A stretch of 64,000 nucleotides of DNA, taken from the NCBI GenBank assembly GCA_011525805.1, contig WYBR01000013.1, forward strand, positions 128,768 to 192,767, read 5' to 3'. Under the pieces are notes generated by a model that saw nothing but the letters and a program-made list of their open reading frames with translations, made no database searches and was not told the origin of the DNA. The stretch is from Vicinamibacteraceae bacterium. GTDB lineage: Bacteria > Planctomycetota > Phycisphaerae > Phycisphaerales > UBA5793. The position numbers and the translations under genes were made by a program. Positions 17,221 through 25,152 of the stretch are shown in pieces. Each line of letters begins with the position of its first letter. The stretch's first letter is position 1.

Positions 17221-18941
17221 GCCGACCTCCTCGCCGCGGCGGAGGCGACCTGCTCGGTCTCATCGAGCATGACGACGCGGGCGACTTCCTCGAGCGTTGT
17301 CAGGCCGAGCCTCGCCTTGTCCAGGCCGTCGCGCCACATGAGCCTCATGCCCTCGTTCACGGCGGTGAGGCGCACCGCGCCGGTCGTGGCGCCGGCGGCG
17401 ACGGCTTCCTGGACCGCGGGGGTGAATCGGAGCAGTTCGTAGATGCCGATCCGTCCCTGGTAGCCGCTCTGGAGGCAGCGGGCGCAGCCGCGGCCGCGGC
17501 GCCAGCCCTCGGCCGTCTCGACTCCGAAGCGCGCCAGCAGCAGGGCGCCGGGGCGATCCTCTTCCGCGCAGTACTCGCAGATGCGGCGCACCAGGCGCTG
17601 GGCGAGCACGCCCGAGAGGGCCGAGTTGATGACAAAGGAGGGCAGGCCGAAGTCGATGAGCCGGGCGATGGCGCCGGCCGCGTCGCTCGTGTGCAGGGTC
17701 GAGAGCACGAGGTGGCCGGTGAGCGAGGCCTGCAGGGCGATCGCCGCCGTCTCTTCGTCGCGTATCTCCCCCACCAGCACGACGTCGGGGTCCTGCCTCA
17801 GGACGGAGCGCAGGGCCGAGGCGAACGTCAGCCCGATCTCGGGATTCACCTGCACCTGCCGCACGAGTGGCAGCCGGATCTCGACGGGATCCTCGATGGT
17901 GATGATGTTGAGGCTGGGCGTGTTGATGCCGGAGATGGCGGTGTAGAGCGTCGTCGTCTTGCCGCAGCCGGTCGGGCCGGTCACGAGCATCATGCCGTTG
18001 GGCTGGGAGAGGATCTGCTCGAGGCGCTCGGCGGTCTGCGCATCGACGCCCAGATCGGCGAAGGTCTGGACGCTCCGGCCGACGCTCAGCAGTCGGACGA
18101 CGGCGTTCTCGCCGGCGACGGTGGGGAGAATGCTCAGGCGGACGTCGACGCTGCGCGCGGCCGGCGCGGGCGTGCTGATCTCTGGTCGAAAGGCGGCGTC
18201 GGGAAGGGTGAAGCGGAACTTGCCGTCCTGCGGGCGGCGGGTCTGCGTCAGGTCGAGGCCCGCCATGACCTTCAGGCGGCCGAGGATCTTGGCGTGCATG
18301 CTCAGCGGCGGCCCTTGCCGCTTGTGCAGCACGCCGTCGATCCGGTAGCGGATGTGCATCTCGCCGTGGTCGGGGTTGATGTGGATGTCGGAGGCGCCGT
18401 TGCGGATCGCATCGGCGAGAAGGGCGTTGACGGCGGCGACGATCGGGCCAGTCTCCTCGTCGACGCGGACCATCTCGGCGGGCCCGTGGCCTTCCACCTC
18501 TTCGGCGGTCAGTGCGTAGGCGCGATCGATCAGTTCGCGCAGCGCCTTGGGCTCACAGAGCACCGGGTCCACCTCCGTGCGGACGATCTGCCGGACCTGA
18601 TCGAGCGCTTCGAGGTTGAGGGGATCCTCGATGCCCAGCGTCATGACGCCATCGAGCACGAAGAGCGGAAAGCACAGATGCTGGCGCGCCAGCGAGCGGG
18701 GGATGAGTCGGCAGTTGGCCAGATTGATCTCGAAGCAGCGCAGATCGACGTAGTTCGCCTCGCAGACCTGCGCCTTGGTGAGGGCGATGCGGTCGGCGGG
18801 CAGCAGGCCAAGCGTCTCGATCGCCTCGTCGAGCGTGCATCCGACGTCGTCGGCGAGGGAGTCGGCCTGCTCGAGTTGGACGCCGGTGATCAGGCCTTCT
18901 TCGAGCAGCGCCTTGCCGAGGAACTCAGCGGTCTCAAGCAC
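17217..18941 (-). CDS. gspE: Type II secretion / type IV pilus assembly ATPase GspE (PilB)
   Basis: 574 aa from GTG 18941, chosen because GGGAGG lies just upstream; an ATG at 18968 would add nine residues. The N-terminal MshEN-like domain is followed by the N2 domain with GASDIHINP and RYRIDGVLH, then the ATPase domain: Walker A GPTGCGKTTT at about 322-331, Asp box ITIEDPVE, Walker B DVVLVGEIRD and His box LVLSTLHTSDA. The zinc motif is CEYC (about 455-458) and CARC (about 486-489). It is the hexameric motor that drives pseudopilus polymerisation. Its start overlaps the end of a PilZ-type gene by eight bases, so c-di-GMP control of the motor is plausible. It could equally be called PilB. Confidence 0.95.
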   Translation of the reverse strand: MLETAEFLGKALLEEGLITGVQLEQADSLADDVGCTLDEAIETLGLLPADRIALTKAQVCEANYVDLRCFEINLANCRLIPRSLARQHLCFPLFVLDGVMTLGIEDPLNLEALDQVRQIVRTEVDPVLCEPKALRELIDRAYALTAEEVEGHGPAEMVRVDEETGPIVAAVNALLADAIRNGASDIHINPDHGEMHIRYRIDGVLHKRQGPPLSMHAKILGRLKVMAGLDLTQTRRPQDGKFRFTLPDAAFRPEISTPAPAARSVDVRLSILPTVAGENAVVRLLSVGRSVQTFADLGVDAQTAERLEQILSQPNGMMLVTGPTGCGKTTTLYTAISGINTPSLNIITIEDPVEIRLPLVRQVQVNPEIGLTFASALRSVLRQDPDVVLVGEIRDEETAAIALQASLTGHLVLSTLHTSDAAGAIARLIDFGLPSFVINSALSGVLAQRLVRRICEYCAEEDRPGALLLARFGVETAEGWRRGRGCARCLQSGYQGRIGIYELLRFTPAVQEAVAAGATTGAVRLTAVNEGMRLMWRDGLDKARLGLTTLEEVARVVMLDETEQVASAAARRSA

Positions 18942-19425
18942 GAGGGGCCTCCCCCCGCTCGGCCGCATCGCGCGCCGCCATCACGTGGCGCATCGAGGAC
19001 GCGATGCACTCGAGCATCTCGCTCAACGCCGACTCGAGACGCTCGTCCGCGTTCTCAAAACTCGATCCGATGAAGAACGAGGGCACGCGGCTGGTCAGTT
19101 CACAGCGGCGGAGGCGCACGGCGTGCTGGAAGGCAACGCAGCGGGGCGTCTGGGGATCGCCCGCCGCGCCGCCGTGCGCCCCGGGCGCGAAGATGCGGAT
19201 CTCGCCGCAGAGCATCCGCGGCAGCCCGACGGGCGAGCAGAACCCGATGCCGCCGGCGCCGATGTCGGAGATGGTGATGCGGATCGTGCGCGGCCCGCTC
19301 GCCGCGGCCGTCGCAGGTGAAAACGCCACCTGGTCGGCGTGGGCCGAGGCGACTTCGAACTCGCCGTCGAGCACGACGTCGCTGCGCTCAAACTGCCGGA
19401 TGGTCAGGTCCGCGCCGCGGTTCAT
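18934..19425 (-). CDS. PilZ domain protein (probable c-di-GMP receptor)
   Basis: 163 aa from ATG 19425 after GAGGGGGCG. Near the N-terminus IRQFERSDVV supplies the RxxxR motif, and about 40 residues on ITISDIGAGGIGF supplies the (D/N)xSxxG-like motif with Gly in place of Ser. These are the two c-di-GMP contacts of PilZ domains. The rest is a beta-barrel-like segment and a C-terminal helix (ADERLESALSEMLECIASSM). The stop overlaps the gspE start, making it the first gene of the secretion operon. PilZ proteins next to PilB/GspE ATPases are known to regulate pilus assembly, so the same is inferred here. The Ser-to-Gly change could weaken ligand binding. Confidence 0.75.
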   Translation of the reverse strand: MNRGADLTIRQFERSDVVLDGEFEVASAHADQVAFSPATAAASGPRTIRITISDIGAGGIGFCSPVGLPRMLCGEIRIFAPGAHGGAAGDPQTPRCVAFQHAVRLRRCELTSRVPSFFIGSSFENADERLESALSEMLECIASSMRHVMAARDAAERGEAPRA

Positions 19426-19595
19426 CGCCCCCTCGCTCTCCGGGCGGCGCGCGGCTTGGGCGCACTCCACCCGCGGCGGGTATCGGCCATCGCTGGCGGC
19501 GGGTTCATCGGCGCGGTCGAGAAGCTCGGCCGCGGGATGGCGCGGCGCGGCCTCGAGGCGGCGTGGATCGGTTATCGGCGCCTGGCGACGATCGA

Positions 19596-20264
19596 TCAGG
19601 TCTGGATGGTCTTGAGTTCGGGCGACCACCAGATCTCGGCGGCCGTCGCGCGCTCGACATCGGCGCGCGTCACACCCGGGGCGAGTTCGGTCACCTCGAA
19701 GCGCCGGCGACCATTGCGCTCGCGGCGGTGCATGACGCACAACTCGGTGATGATCATGTCGATGCACGCTTTGCCGGTAAGGGGGAGGGTGCAGGACTTG
19801 ATGATCTTCGGCTCGCCCTTCCTGGTCGTGTGCTCCATGGTGACGACGACGCGCTTGACGCCCGCGACGAGGTCCATCGCCCCGCCGACGCCCTTGACCA
19901 TCTTGCCGGGGACCATCCAGTTGGCGATGTCGCCTTCCTCGCTGATCTCCATGGCGCCGAGGATGGCCATGTCGATGTGCCCGCCGCGGATCATGGCAAA
20001 GGACGTCGCGCCGTCGAAGAAAGACGCGCCCGGCACGGCGGTGACCGTCTGCTTGCCGGCGTTGATGAGGTCGGCGTCCACCTCGTCGTCGTAGGGGAAG
20101 CGGCCCATGCCCAGGAGGCCGTTCTCCGATTGCAGCCAGACCTGCATGCCCGCGGGAACGTGGTTGGCGACAAGGGTCGGCATGCCGATGCCGAGGTTGA
20201 CGTAGAAGCCGTCGTGCAGTTCCTGCGCGGCTCGCTTCGTGATCTGATCCCGGGTGAGGGGCAT
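19596..20264 (-). CDS. scoB: 3-oxoacid CoA-transferase subunit B
   Basis: 222 aa, the standard size for subunit B. The ATG at 20264 follows a perfect GGAGG. Family blocks: [15 protein letters not shown], the active-site SENGLLGMG with the catalytic Glu that carries Co[15 protein letters not shown], and [19 protein letters not shown]. It moves CoA from succinyl-CoA (or another donor) to a 3-oxoacid such as acetoacetate in the cytosol and works as a heterodimer with subunit A, encoded 80 bases upstream at 20345-21046. A 16-bp palindrome lies between the two genes. The exact acceptor (acetoacetate or 3-oxoadipate) cannot be read from sequence. Confidence 0.92.
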   Translation of the reverse strand: MPLTRDQITKRAAQELHDGFYVNLGIGMPTLVANHVPAGMQVWLQSENGLLGMGRFPYDDEVDADLINAGKQTVTAVPGASFFDGATSFAMIRGGHIDMAILGAMEISEEGDIANWMVPGKMVKGVGGAMDLVAGVKRVVVTMEHTTRKGEPKIIKSCTLPLTGKACIDMIITELCVMHRRERNGRRRFEVTELAPGVTRADVERATAAEIWWSPELKTIQT

Positions 20265-20299
20265 GGGGTGCCTCCGTTTTTCTTTCTTCGTGTCGGGCG

Positions 20300-20332
20300 C
20301 CGAAGCCCACGTTCAATGAACGTGGGCTTCGG
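20300..20332. repeat. Perfect palindrome between scoA and scoB
   Basis: CCGAAGCCCACGTTCA (20300-20315) and TGAACGTGGGCTTCGG (20317-20332) are perfect complements. It lies in the 80-base gap between the two CoA-transferase subunit genes. It could act as an mRNA stabiliser, partial attenuator or REP-type element. No U tract follows on either strand. Confidence 0.75.
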
Positions 20333-20344
20333 GGCGTATGTGGA

Positions 20345-21046
20345 TTACGCGCGCGGCGTCGTCGTGCGCTGCTCGATGCGCTTCTCGCTGACGGTTTTGA
20401 CGATGCGGTCCACGAAGATGCCCGGCGTGTGGACCGAGTCCGGGTCGATGGAGCCGACCGGGACGATCTCCTCGACCTCGGCGACGGTGACGCGGCCGGC
20501 CATGGCCATCATGGGGTTGAAGTTGCGGGCCGTCCTGCGGTAGACAAGGTTGCCAACGGTGTCGGCCTTCCATGCCTTCACGAGCGACACATCCGCCTTG
20601 AGCCAGCGCTCCATGACGTAGGTCTGCCCGTCGAAGTCGTGGTGTTCCTTGCCCTCGGCGAGCGGCGTGCCCACGGCGGTGCGGGTGAAGAACGCCGGGA
20701 TGCCCGCCCCGCCCGCGCGAATGCGCTCGGCGAACGTGCCTTGCGGAACGAACTCGATCTCGAGTTCGCCCGCGAGGAACTGGCGGGCGAACTCGTCGTT
20801 CTCGCCGACGTAGGTGGAGACCATCTTGCGGATCTGCCTAGTCTGGAGGAGCAGACCCAGGCCCCAGTCGTCGACTCCGGCGTTGTTGGAGATGGCGGTG
20901 AGGTTCCTGGCGCCGCTGTCGCGCAGGGCGAGGATGAGTTTCTCGGGAATGCCGCAGAGTCCGAAGCCTCCCACCATCAGCGTGAGACCGTCGCGGATCA
21001 GCCCGTCGAGCGCGGCCTGCGGGCTTGGATAGACTTTGTTGATCAT
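20345..21046 (-). CDS. scoA: 3-oxoacid CoA-transferase subunit A
   Basis: 233 aa from ATG 21046, where the typical beginning MINKVYPSPQAALDGL is found; 13 more in-frame codons upstream run into a repeat. Family signatures: LMVGGFGLCGIPEKLILAL (the glycine-rich loop of subunit A), ISNNAGVDDWGLGLLL, and GRVTVAEVEEIVPVGSIDPD near the C-terminus. It is the partner of subunit B downstream. The pair resembles succinyl-CoA:3-ketoacid CoA-transferase (ScoAB) more than acetate CoA-transferase, judged by eye. It diverges from kynA across 110 bases that contain palindromes, so both directions are probably transcribed from that gap. Confidence 0.92.
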   Translation of the reverse strand: MINKVYPSPQAALDGLIRDGLTLMVGGFGLCGIPEKLILALRDSGARNLTAISNNAGVDDWGLGLLLQTRQIRKMVSTYVGENDEFARQFLAGELEIEFVPQGTFAERIRAGGAGIPAFFTRTAVGTPLAEGKEHHDFDGQTYVMERWLKADVSLVKAWKADTVGNLVYRRTARNFNPMMAMAGRVTVAEVEEIVPVGSIDPDSVHTPGIFVDRIVKTVSEKRIEQRTTTPRA

Positions 21047-21070
21047 GGCAGAGTCATCGTAGGCCGGGCC

Positions 21071-21125
21071 CCAAAGCCCAGGCATGGCTATGCCTGGCCT
21101 TTGGAATGGCTATGCCTGGGCTTTG
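21071..21125. repeat. Palindromic repeat with duplicated half, scoA-kynA gap
   Basis: CCAAAGCCCAGGCATGGC (from 21071) faces GCTATGCCTGGCCTTTGG (ending 21104), and a second partial copy of the right half, GGCTATGCCTGGGCTTTG (21108-21125), follows at once. All three pieces can pair with each other, so two alternative hairpins are possible. The element fills most of the gap between the divergent scoA and kynA genes. Confidence 0.7.
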
Positions 21126-21156
21126 AGATGCGACGATTCGCCCCACGGGAGGATGA

Positions 21157-21960
21157 ATGACCAGCGCTGCCGTCACCTACTCGAACTACCTGAAGATTGA
21201 AGAACTCCTCTCCTGCCAGCAGTGCCGCTCGACCGGGCCGAACGGCCGCGCCGAGCACGACGAGATGCTCTTCATCATCATCCACCAGGTCTATGAACTG
21301 TGGTTCAAGCAGATGCTCCACGAACTGGACCACCTGCGCGGCACGCTCGAAGGCAATGACGCCCCCGGCTCGCTGCACACGTTCAAGCGCATCCTCACGA
21401 TCCTCAAGACTCTCGTGGCGCAGGTGGACATCCTCGAAACCATGACCCCCCTCTCATTCAGTTCCTTCCGCGGGCGACTGGAGAGCGCCAGCGGGTTTCA
21501 GTCGGCGCAGTTCCGCGAGGTCGAGTTCGCCCTCGGCCATCGCCAGGCTTCGGCGATCGCGGCGCACCCGGAAGGGAGCGCTTCGCGGGCGCGACTTGAG
21601 CGGCGAATGAAGGAGTCGGCGCTCTTTGACTCGTTCCTGCGATTCCTCGCGGCCAACGGATTCGGCGTGCCGCGCGAACTGCTCAACCGCGATGTGACGC
21701 AGCGCTGGGAGCCTTCTGAGCGCCTGCAGGAAGTGCTGGTGCGGGTCTATCGCGAGCATCCGATCTGCGCGCAGGTCTGCGAACGCCTCGTTGATCTCGA
21801 TGAGGGATTGCAGGAGTGGCGCTATCGGCACGTGAAGATGGTCGAGCGCACCATCGGCGCCAAGCCCGGCACGGGCGGCAGCGCGGGGGCCGAGTATCTG
21901 CGCCAGACGCTCTTCCGGCCGCTCTTTCCCGACCTGTGGGCGATACGGATTCACCTGTGA
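21157..21960 (+). CDS. kynA: Tryptophan 2,3-dioxygenase
   Basis: 267 aa, typical for the bacterial enzyme. The ATG follows GGGAGGATGA. A haem enzyme, it opens the indole ring of L-tryptophan with O2 to give N-formylkynurenine in the cytosol. Family motifs: NYLKIEELLSCQ, HDEMLFIIIHQVYELWFKQM with the distal-pocket His near residue 43, FSSFRGRLESASGFQSAQFR with the substrate-carboxylate Arg, and RHVKMVERTIGAKPGTGGSAG with the proximal haem His near residue 225. Kynureninase follows 8 bases later, so the two form an operon. The middle enzyme, kynurenine formamidase, is not in this window. The gene implies oxygen use by the organism. Confidence 0.95.
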   Translation: MTSAAVTYSNYLKIEELLSCQQCRSTGPNGRAEHDEMLFIIIHQVYELWFKQMLHELDHLRGTLEGNDAPGSLHTFKRILTILKTLVAQVDILETMTPLSFSSFRGRLESASGFQSAQFREVEFALGHRQASAIAAHPEGSASRARLERRMKESALFDSFLRFLAANGFGVPRELLNRDVTQRWEPSERLQEVLVRVYREHPICAQVCERLVDLDEGLQEWRYRHVKMVERTIGAKPGTGGSAGAEYLRQTLFRPLFPDLWAIRIHL

Positions 21961-21968
21961 GGGGCGCG

Positions 21969-23330
21969 ATGAGCGACGATCGTGAACGACAGGGTGCGAT
22001 ACCGCAAGCGGGGGTTGGGCAACAGCGCACTCCGCTTGCGTCTTCGCTTCCGCCTTCAGACCTTTACGCCGATGACAACGCGCTGGTGCCGCACTATTCG
22101 CGCTTCGACGTCGCCAATCGACTTCTGCTCACGGGCCATTCGCACCAGGCGTGGCCCGACTGCTCGCTTGAGGGACAGTTCGAGGCGTGGGAGGATGCCG
22201 CCCGGCACGTCGATGACAAGTGGGAGCGGGTCTTTGCGAAGCGCGACCGATTCAGACGAGGCCTGATGGAGCGGCTGGGCGACCGCGACGGCGAGTACGC
22301 CTTCGGGTCCAACACGCACGAACTCCTCGTGCGCGTCCTCTCCGCCATGCCGCTGCGCGAGCGGCCGCGCCTCCTCACCACCGACGGCGAATACCACAGC
22401 GCCCGCCGCCAGTTCGATCGGCTCGCGGAGGAGCAACTGTTCGAGATCGTGAAGGTCGCCAGCGTGCCCAGCGCCGACATCGCCTGGCGCCTGATCGATT
22501 GCATCGACGACCGGACGTCGCTTGTGATGGTCTCGCACGTTCTGTACCGGACGGGCCAGATCGTACCGGGACTGCGCGAAGTGGCGCAGGCGTGCGAGCG
22601 CTTCGGCGCCGCGCTGCTCGTGGACATGTACCACAGCGTGAACGTCGTCGATGCGCTCGAACACTACGACGGCGCTGCCCCGCGCGCGAACACTGCCGGC
22701 GGCCGCTCTTCGCTTGCGTCTTCGCCTCCGTACGCGCCCTCGCTTCTGGAAGGTCTCGAGAGCGCCTTCATGGTCGGCGGCGGGTACAAGTATCTCCAAT
22801 GCGGCGAGGGGAACTGCTTCCTGCGCCTGCCCCCCCGCTGCTCCCTGCGCCCCGTGATCACAGGGTGGTACGCGGAGTTTGACGCGATCGCCGACCGCAA
22901 ACATCCCGGCCGCGTGGCGTACGCCGAGGGGGGCGGCCGCTTCGCGGGCGCGACCTACGACCCGACGAGCCACTACCGCGCCGCCCGCGTGCTCGATTTC
23001 TTCGACGAAAGGGGCCTGACGCCGCGACTGCTGCGCGAAGTGAGTCAACACCAGGTCGGCCTGCTCGCCGAGCGCTTTGACGCCCTCGACGCCGACCCGG
23101 CGATCATCTCGCGCGACCGGTCGATCCCTTTCGCGCGTCTGGGCGGCTTTCTCGCGCTCGACTCGCCGCGCGCGGGCGCTCTTTGCGCGGCGCTTCGCGC
23201 TCGGGGGATGTTCACCGACCATCGCGACGGCGTGCTGCGCCTCGGACCCGCGCCCTACCTCTGCGACCGGCAACTCGCCGACGCGATCGAGGTGCTCGAC
23301 GAGGCGATCGGCGAAGTCGGGGCCTGCTAA
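21969..23330 (+). CDS. kynU: Kynureninase (PLP-dependent)
   Basis: 453 aa from ATG 21969, preceded by GAGGGGCGCG and 8 bases after the kynA stop. It cleaves kynurenine or 3-hydroxykynurenine to anthranilate (or the hydroxy form) and alanine. Recognisable blocks: LLTGHSHQAWPD, LLVDMYHSVNVVD with the PLP-binding Asp, and VGGGYKYLQCGEGNCFLR with the PLP lysine near residue 274, then RPVITGWYAEF. The N-terminal ~30 residues (IPQAGVGQQRTPLASSLPPS) and a segment before residue 260 (RANTAGGRSSLASSPPYAPS) are both encoded by copies of the short repeat CGCTTGCGTCTTCGC and look like insertions. Since the repeat covers the 5' end, the ancestral start may lie further in. The enzyme family is secure; activity with the inserts is untested. 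Confidence 0.88.
   Translation: MSDDRERQGAIPQAGVGQQRTPLASSLPPSDLYADDNALVPHYSRFDVANRLLLTGHSHQAWPDCSLEGQFEAWEDAARHVDDKWERVFAKRDRFRRGLMERLGDRDGEYAFGSNTHELLVRVLSAMPLRERPRLLTTDGEYHSARRQFDRLAEEQLFEIVKVASVPSADIAWRLIDCIDDRTSLVMVSHVLYRTGQIVPGLREVAQACERFGAALLVDMYHSVNVVDALEHYDGAAPRANTAGGRSSLASSPPYAPSLLEGLESAFMVGGGYKYLQCGEGNCFLRLPPRCSLRPVITGWYAEFDAIADRKHPGRVAYAEGGGRFAGATYDPTSHYRAARVLDFFDERGLTPRLLREVSQHQVGLLAERFDALDADPAIISRDRSIPFARLGGFLALDSPRAGALCAALRARGMFTDHRDGVLRLGPAPYLCDRQLADAIEVLDEAIGEVGAC
21996..22060. repeat. CGCTTGCGTCTTCGC-family inverted repeat at kynU 5' end
   Basis: GCGATACCGCAAGCGG (21996-22011) faces CCGCTTGCGTCTTCGC (22032-22047) around a 20-nt loop, with CCGCCTTCAGA continuing to the right. 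The arm matches the intergenic copy at 7134-7148 exactly over 15 bases. It is wholly inside the kynU frame and is translated. Confidence 0.65.
22711..22725. repeat. Second CGCTTGCGTCTTCGC copy inside kynU
   Basis: An exact 15-base match to the right arm at 7134-7148 and 22033-22047, in the same orientation and the same reading frame as the first kynU copy, so both encode Leu-Ala-Ser-Ser. No clear left arm is seen here, so this is a half element. It coincides with an apparent ~20-residue insertion before the PLP lysine. Confidence 0.6.
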
Positions 23331-23335
23331 AAATC

Positions 23336-23424
23336 AGTTTCACAACTGACGTCGAAGTCGTGGAACGGGCCTCCGGCCCGTTCGATCTGGACGGGCGAGA
23401 CGCCCGTCCCACCGTTGTGAAACT
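23336..23424. repeat. Nested triple palindrome between convergent genes
   Basis: Outer arms AGTTTCACAAC (23336-23346) and GTTGTGAAACT (23414-23424) enclose two further perfect hairpins, GAACGGGCC/GGCCCGTTC (23363-23383) and GGACGGGCG/CGCCCGTCC (23389-23409). It lies between the ends of kynU and of the RDD-protein gene and folds into a three-way junction on either strand. It may serve as a two-way transcript end or be a mobile repeat. Confidence 0.75.
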
Positions 23425-23452
23425 CACTCTCAGCCGCCGCCGGCCGTACGGC

Positions 23453-25096
23453 CTAGCGATCTTCGTCCGGAGGCGCATCGCCCGGGCGCGCCTCCCCGGC
23501 CGGCGCGATGACCACCGTGCGCCCGAGCAGGTCGCCCAGAGCCTGCCGATACTGGTTGATGTAGACGAAGAGGAAGAGGACGGGGACGAGAAGCGCGACG
23601 AGTTTCATCGTGTTGCGCACGAGGATGGCCAGAGGCCGGGCCGGCTTGCCGTCGATGCCGACCACGGCGCATTCCATGATCGCCTTGCCCAGCGTGCGCC
23701 CCCAGACGAGTTCGCTGAGGGTGCAATGGCCCGCGCACAGCAGGAGCATGAGGAGCATGGGCATGGTCTCCTCGAGGCGATCGACGCGCATAGGCAGCCG
23801 CGCGAGGCTGAAGACCTCGAGGAAGGGAACGCGGAGAATGAGGCTGGCGAGGATCGCCGCGGGGAGGAGGTCGATGAGCAGGGCCGCGAGGCGCCGCCGC
23901 GGCTCCGCGATCTGCGTCCCCGCGGGCAGCGCCACGGTGACGCGCGCCGGATCGCCGGGCCGCAGAATGAAAAAGAGCAGAAACGCGACGAGCATCGTGC
24001 CGACGAGCAGGAGCAGGCTGAAGTCCTGGAAGGCGGGCGCGAGGCGGCGGCGGATCTCGCGCGTCTCCCCCATCGCTCCCTTCGAGATGTCGATGGCCGT
24101 GAGCACGATGCCGGCGCGGTCGGCGGTGAGGTCCGCGAGCGCCAGGGTCGATTCGCTGGAGACGAGCCGAGCCGTGCGCGTCGCGGCGGCGCCGGTGACG
24201 ATCGGATAGGCGCGGCCATTGCGCCACAGCAGAACATCCGTGCGCCGCGCGCCAGGATCGTACAGCGCGAGAAACGTCTGCCCGTCGTGAAGAGCGGCGC
24301 TGATCACTCGCGAGGCGCTGAAGTCCGCCTCCTGCGACGTCCACTCTCCGTCCTCGCCGAGCGTGAATGCGGTGCAGGCGCCGGCCGACTCACCATCCAG
24401 GTCGGCGAAGATGATCGGCCGTTCTCCCGGCGCAAGGACGAGGTGACTCGACCGCGACGAGTCGGCGGGAAGCGGAACCTGCTCCCATCCGCCCGGGCGC
24501 AGGCGGTAGAGTGCGGGAAGCGCGGCACCGGCGCCGGACCCCTGCAGCGCGGCATCGTGCTGCCCGAGCGGCGGGAGCGGCGCGAGCAGAACGAGCGGAT
24601 CGCGACCCTCGGCCGCGACGCCCGCAACTCGCCCGCCTCCGGGCAGGTCGGCGACCGTGCGCGCCCGAGGCGAAGGCTCGTAGACCCACGCGCGGGCGCG
24701 GGGATCCCAGGACTCGGCGCGCACGGTCGAGACGGACCGGTTGGTGAACGTCCCGTCCGGGTTGAGGCGGCCGCGAAAGAAGCAGTACAGCCGCGCGTCC
24801 ACCGCCACGGCAGCCTCGGGCATCTCTTCGGTGAGCGAGGCCTGCGCCGCGGTATCGGGGTCATGAAATGGCCCGTGGTGCAGCACGAGCACGCGGCGTG
24901 AATCAGGGGACGCGGTCGTCTCAAAGAGCCACAAGTGCGTTCCATCGGACAACGCGACGGGCTGCGCGGCCGGATCGTCCTGCGCCCATGCGCCGGCGGC
25001 AATGAGCAGCAGCGCCGCCAGCAGCGCCGCGACGCGGTGCGCAGCGCGGCCGCGCGAACAGACCGGACTTTTCGATGGCTCTGATCCCACGAACAT
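23453..25096 (-). CDS. Exported/membrane protein with C-terminal RDD domain
   Basis: 547 aa from ATG 25096. The N-terminus has a hydrophobic segment (VAALLAALLLIAAGAWAQ) ending in a likely signal cleavage site. About 340 residues of beta-rich, Gly/Pro/Asp-containing extracytoplasmic sequence follow, with repeated short strands that could form a propeller. A membrane helix (FSLLLLVGTMLVAFLLFFIL) then leads to an RDD domain: RRRLAALLIDLLPAAIL, ELVWGRTLGKAIMECAVVG and PLAILVRNTMKLVALL, with three to four further helices. RDD domains occur in small transporters and membrane proteins of unknown function. Last gene of a minus-strand cluster starting at 27599. Function unknown; topology well supported. 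Confidence 0.75.
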   Translation of the reverse strand: MFVGSEPSKSPVCSRGRAAHRVAALLAALLLIAAGAWAQDDPAAQPVALSDGTHLWLFETTASPDSRRVLVLHHGPFHDPDTAAQASLTEEMPEAAVAVDARLYCFFRGRLNPDGTFTNRSVSTVRAESWDPRARAWVYEPSPRARTVADLPGGGRVAGVAAEGRDPLVLLAPLPPLGQHDAALQGSGAGAALPALYRLRPGGWEQVPLPADSSRSSHLVLAPGERPIIFADLDGESAGACTAFTLGEDGEWTSQEADFSASRVISAALHDGQTFLALYDPGARRTDVLLWRNGRAYPIVTGAAATRTARLVSSESTLALADLTADRAGIVLTAIDISKGAMGETREIRRRLAPAFQDFSLLLLVGTMLVAFLLFFILRPGDPARVTVALPAGTQIAEPRRRLAALLIDLLPAAILASLILRVPFLEVFSLARLPMRVDRLEETMPMLLMLLLCAGHCTLSELVWGRTLGKAIMECAVVGIDGKPARPLAILVRNTMKLVALLVPVLFLFVYINQYRQALGDLLGRTVVIAPAGEARPGDAPPDEDR

Positions 25097-25152
25097 GCCT
25101 GCCCGGATGATAGCGGCTCGCGGTTCGAGCCGGGGGAGTTCAGCGCGGAGGC

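Noticed and set aside
17112-19073. 653-codon open frame on the plus strand
   Set aside because: Lies opposite gspE, whose Walker, Asp and His boxes are clear. The plus frame has no ribosome site and no recognisable domain.
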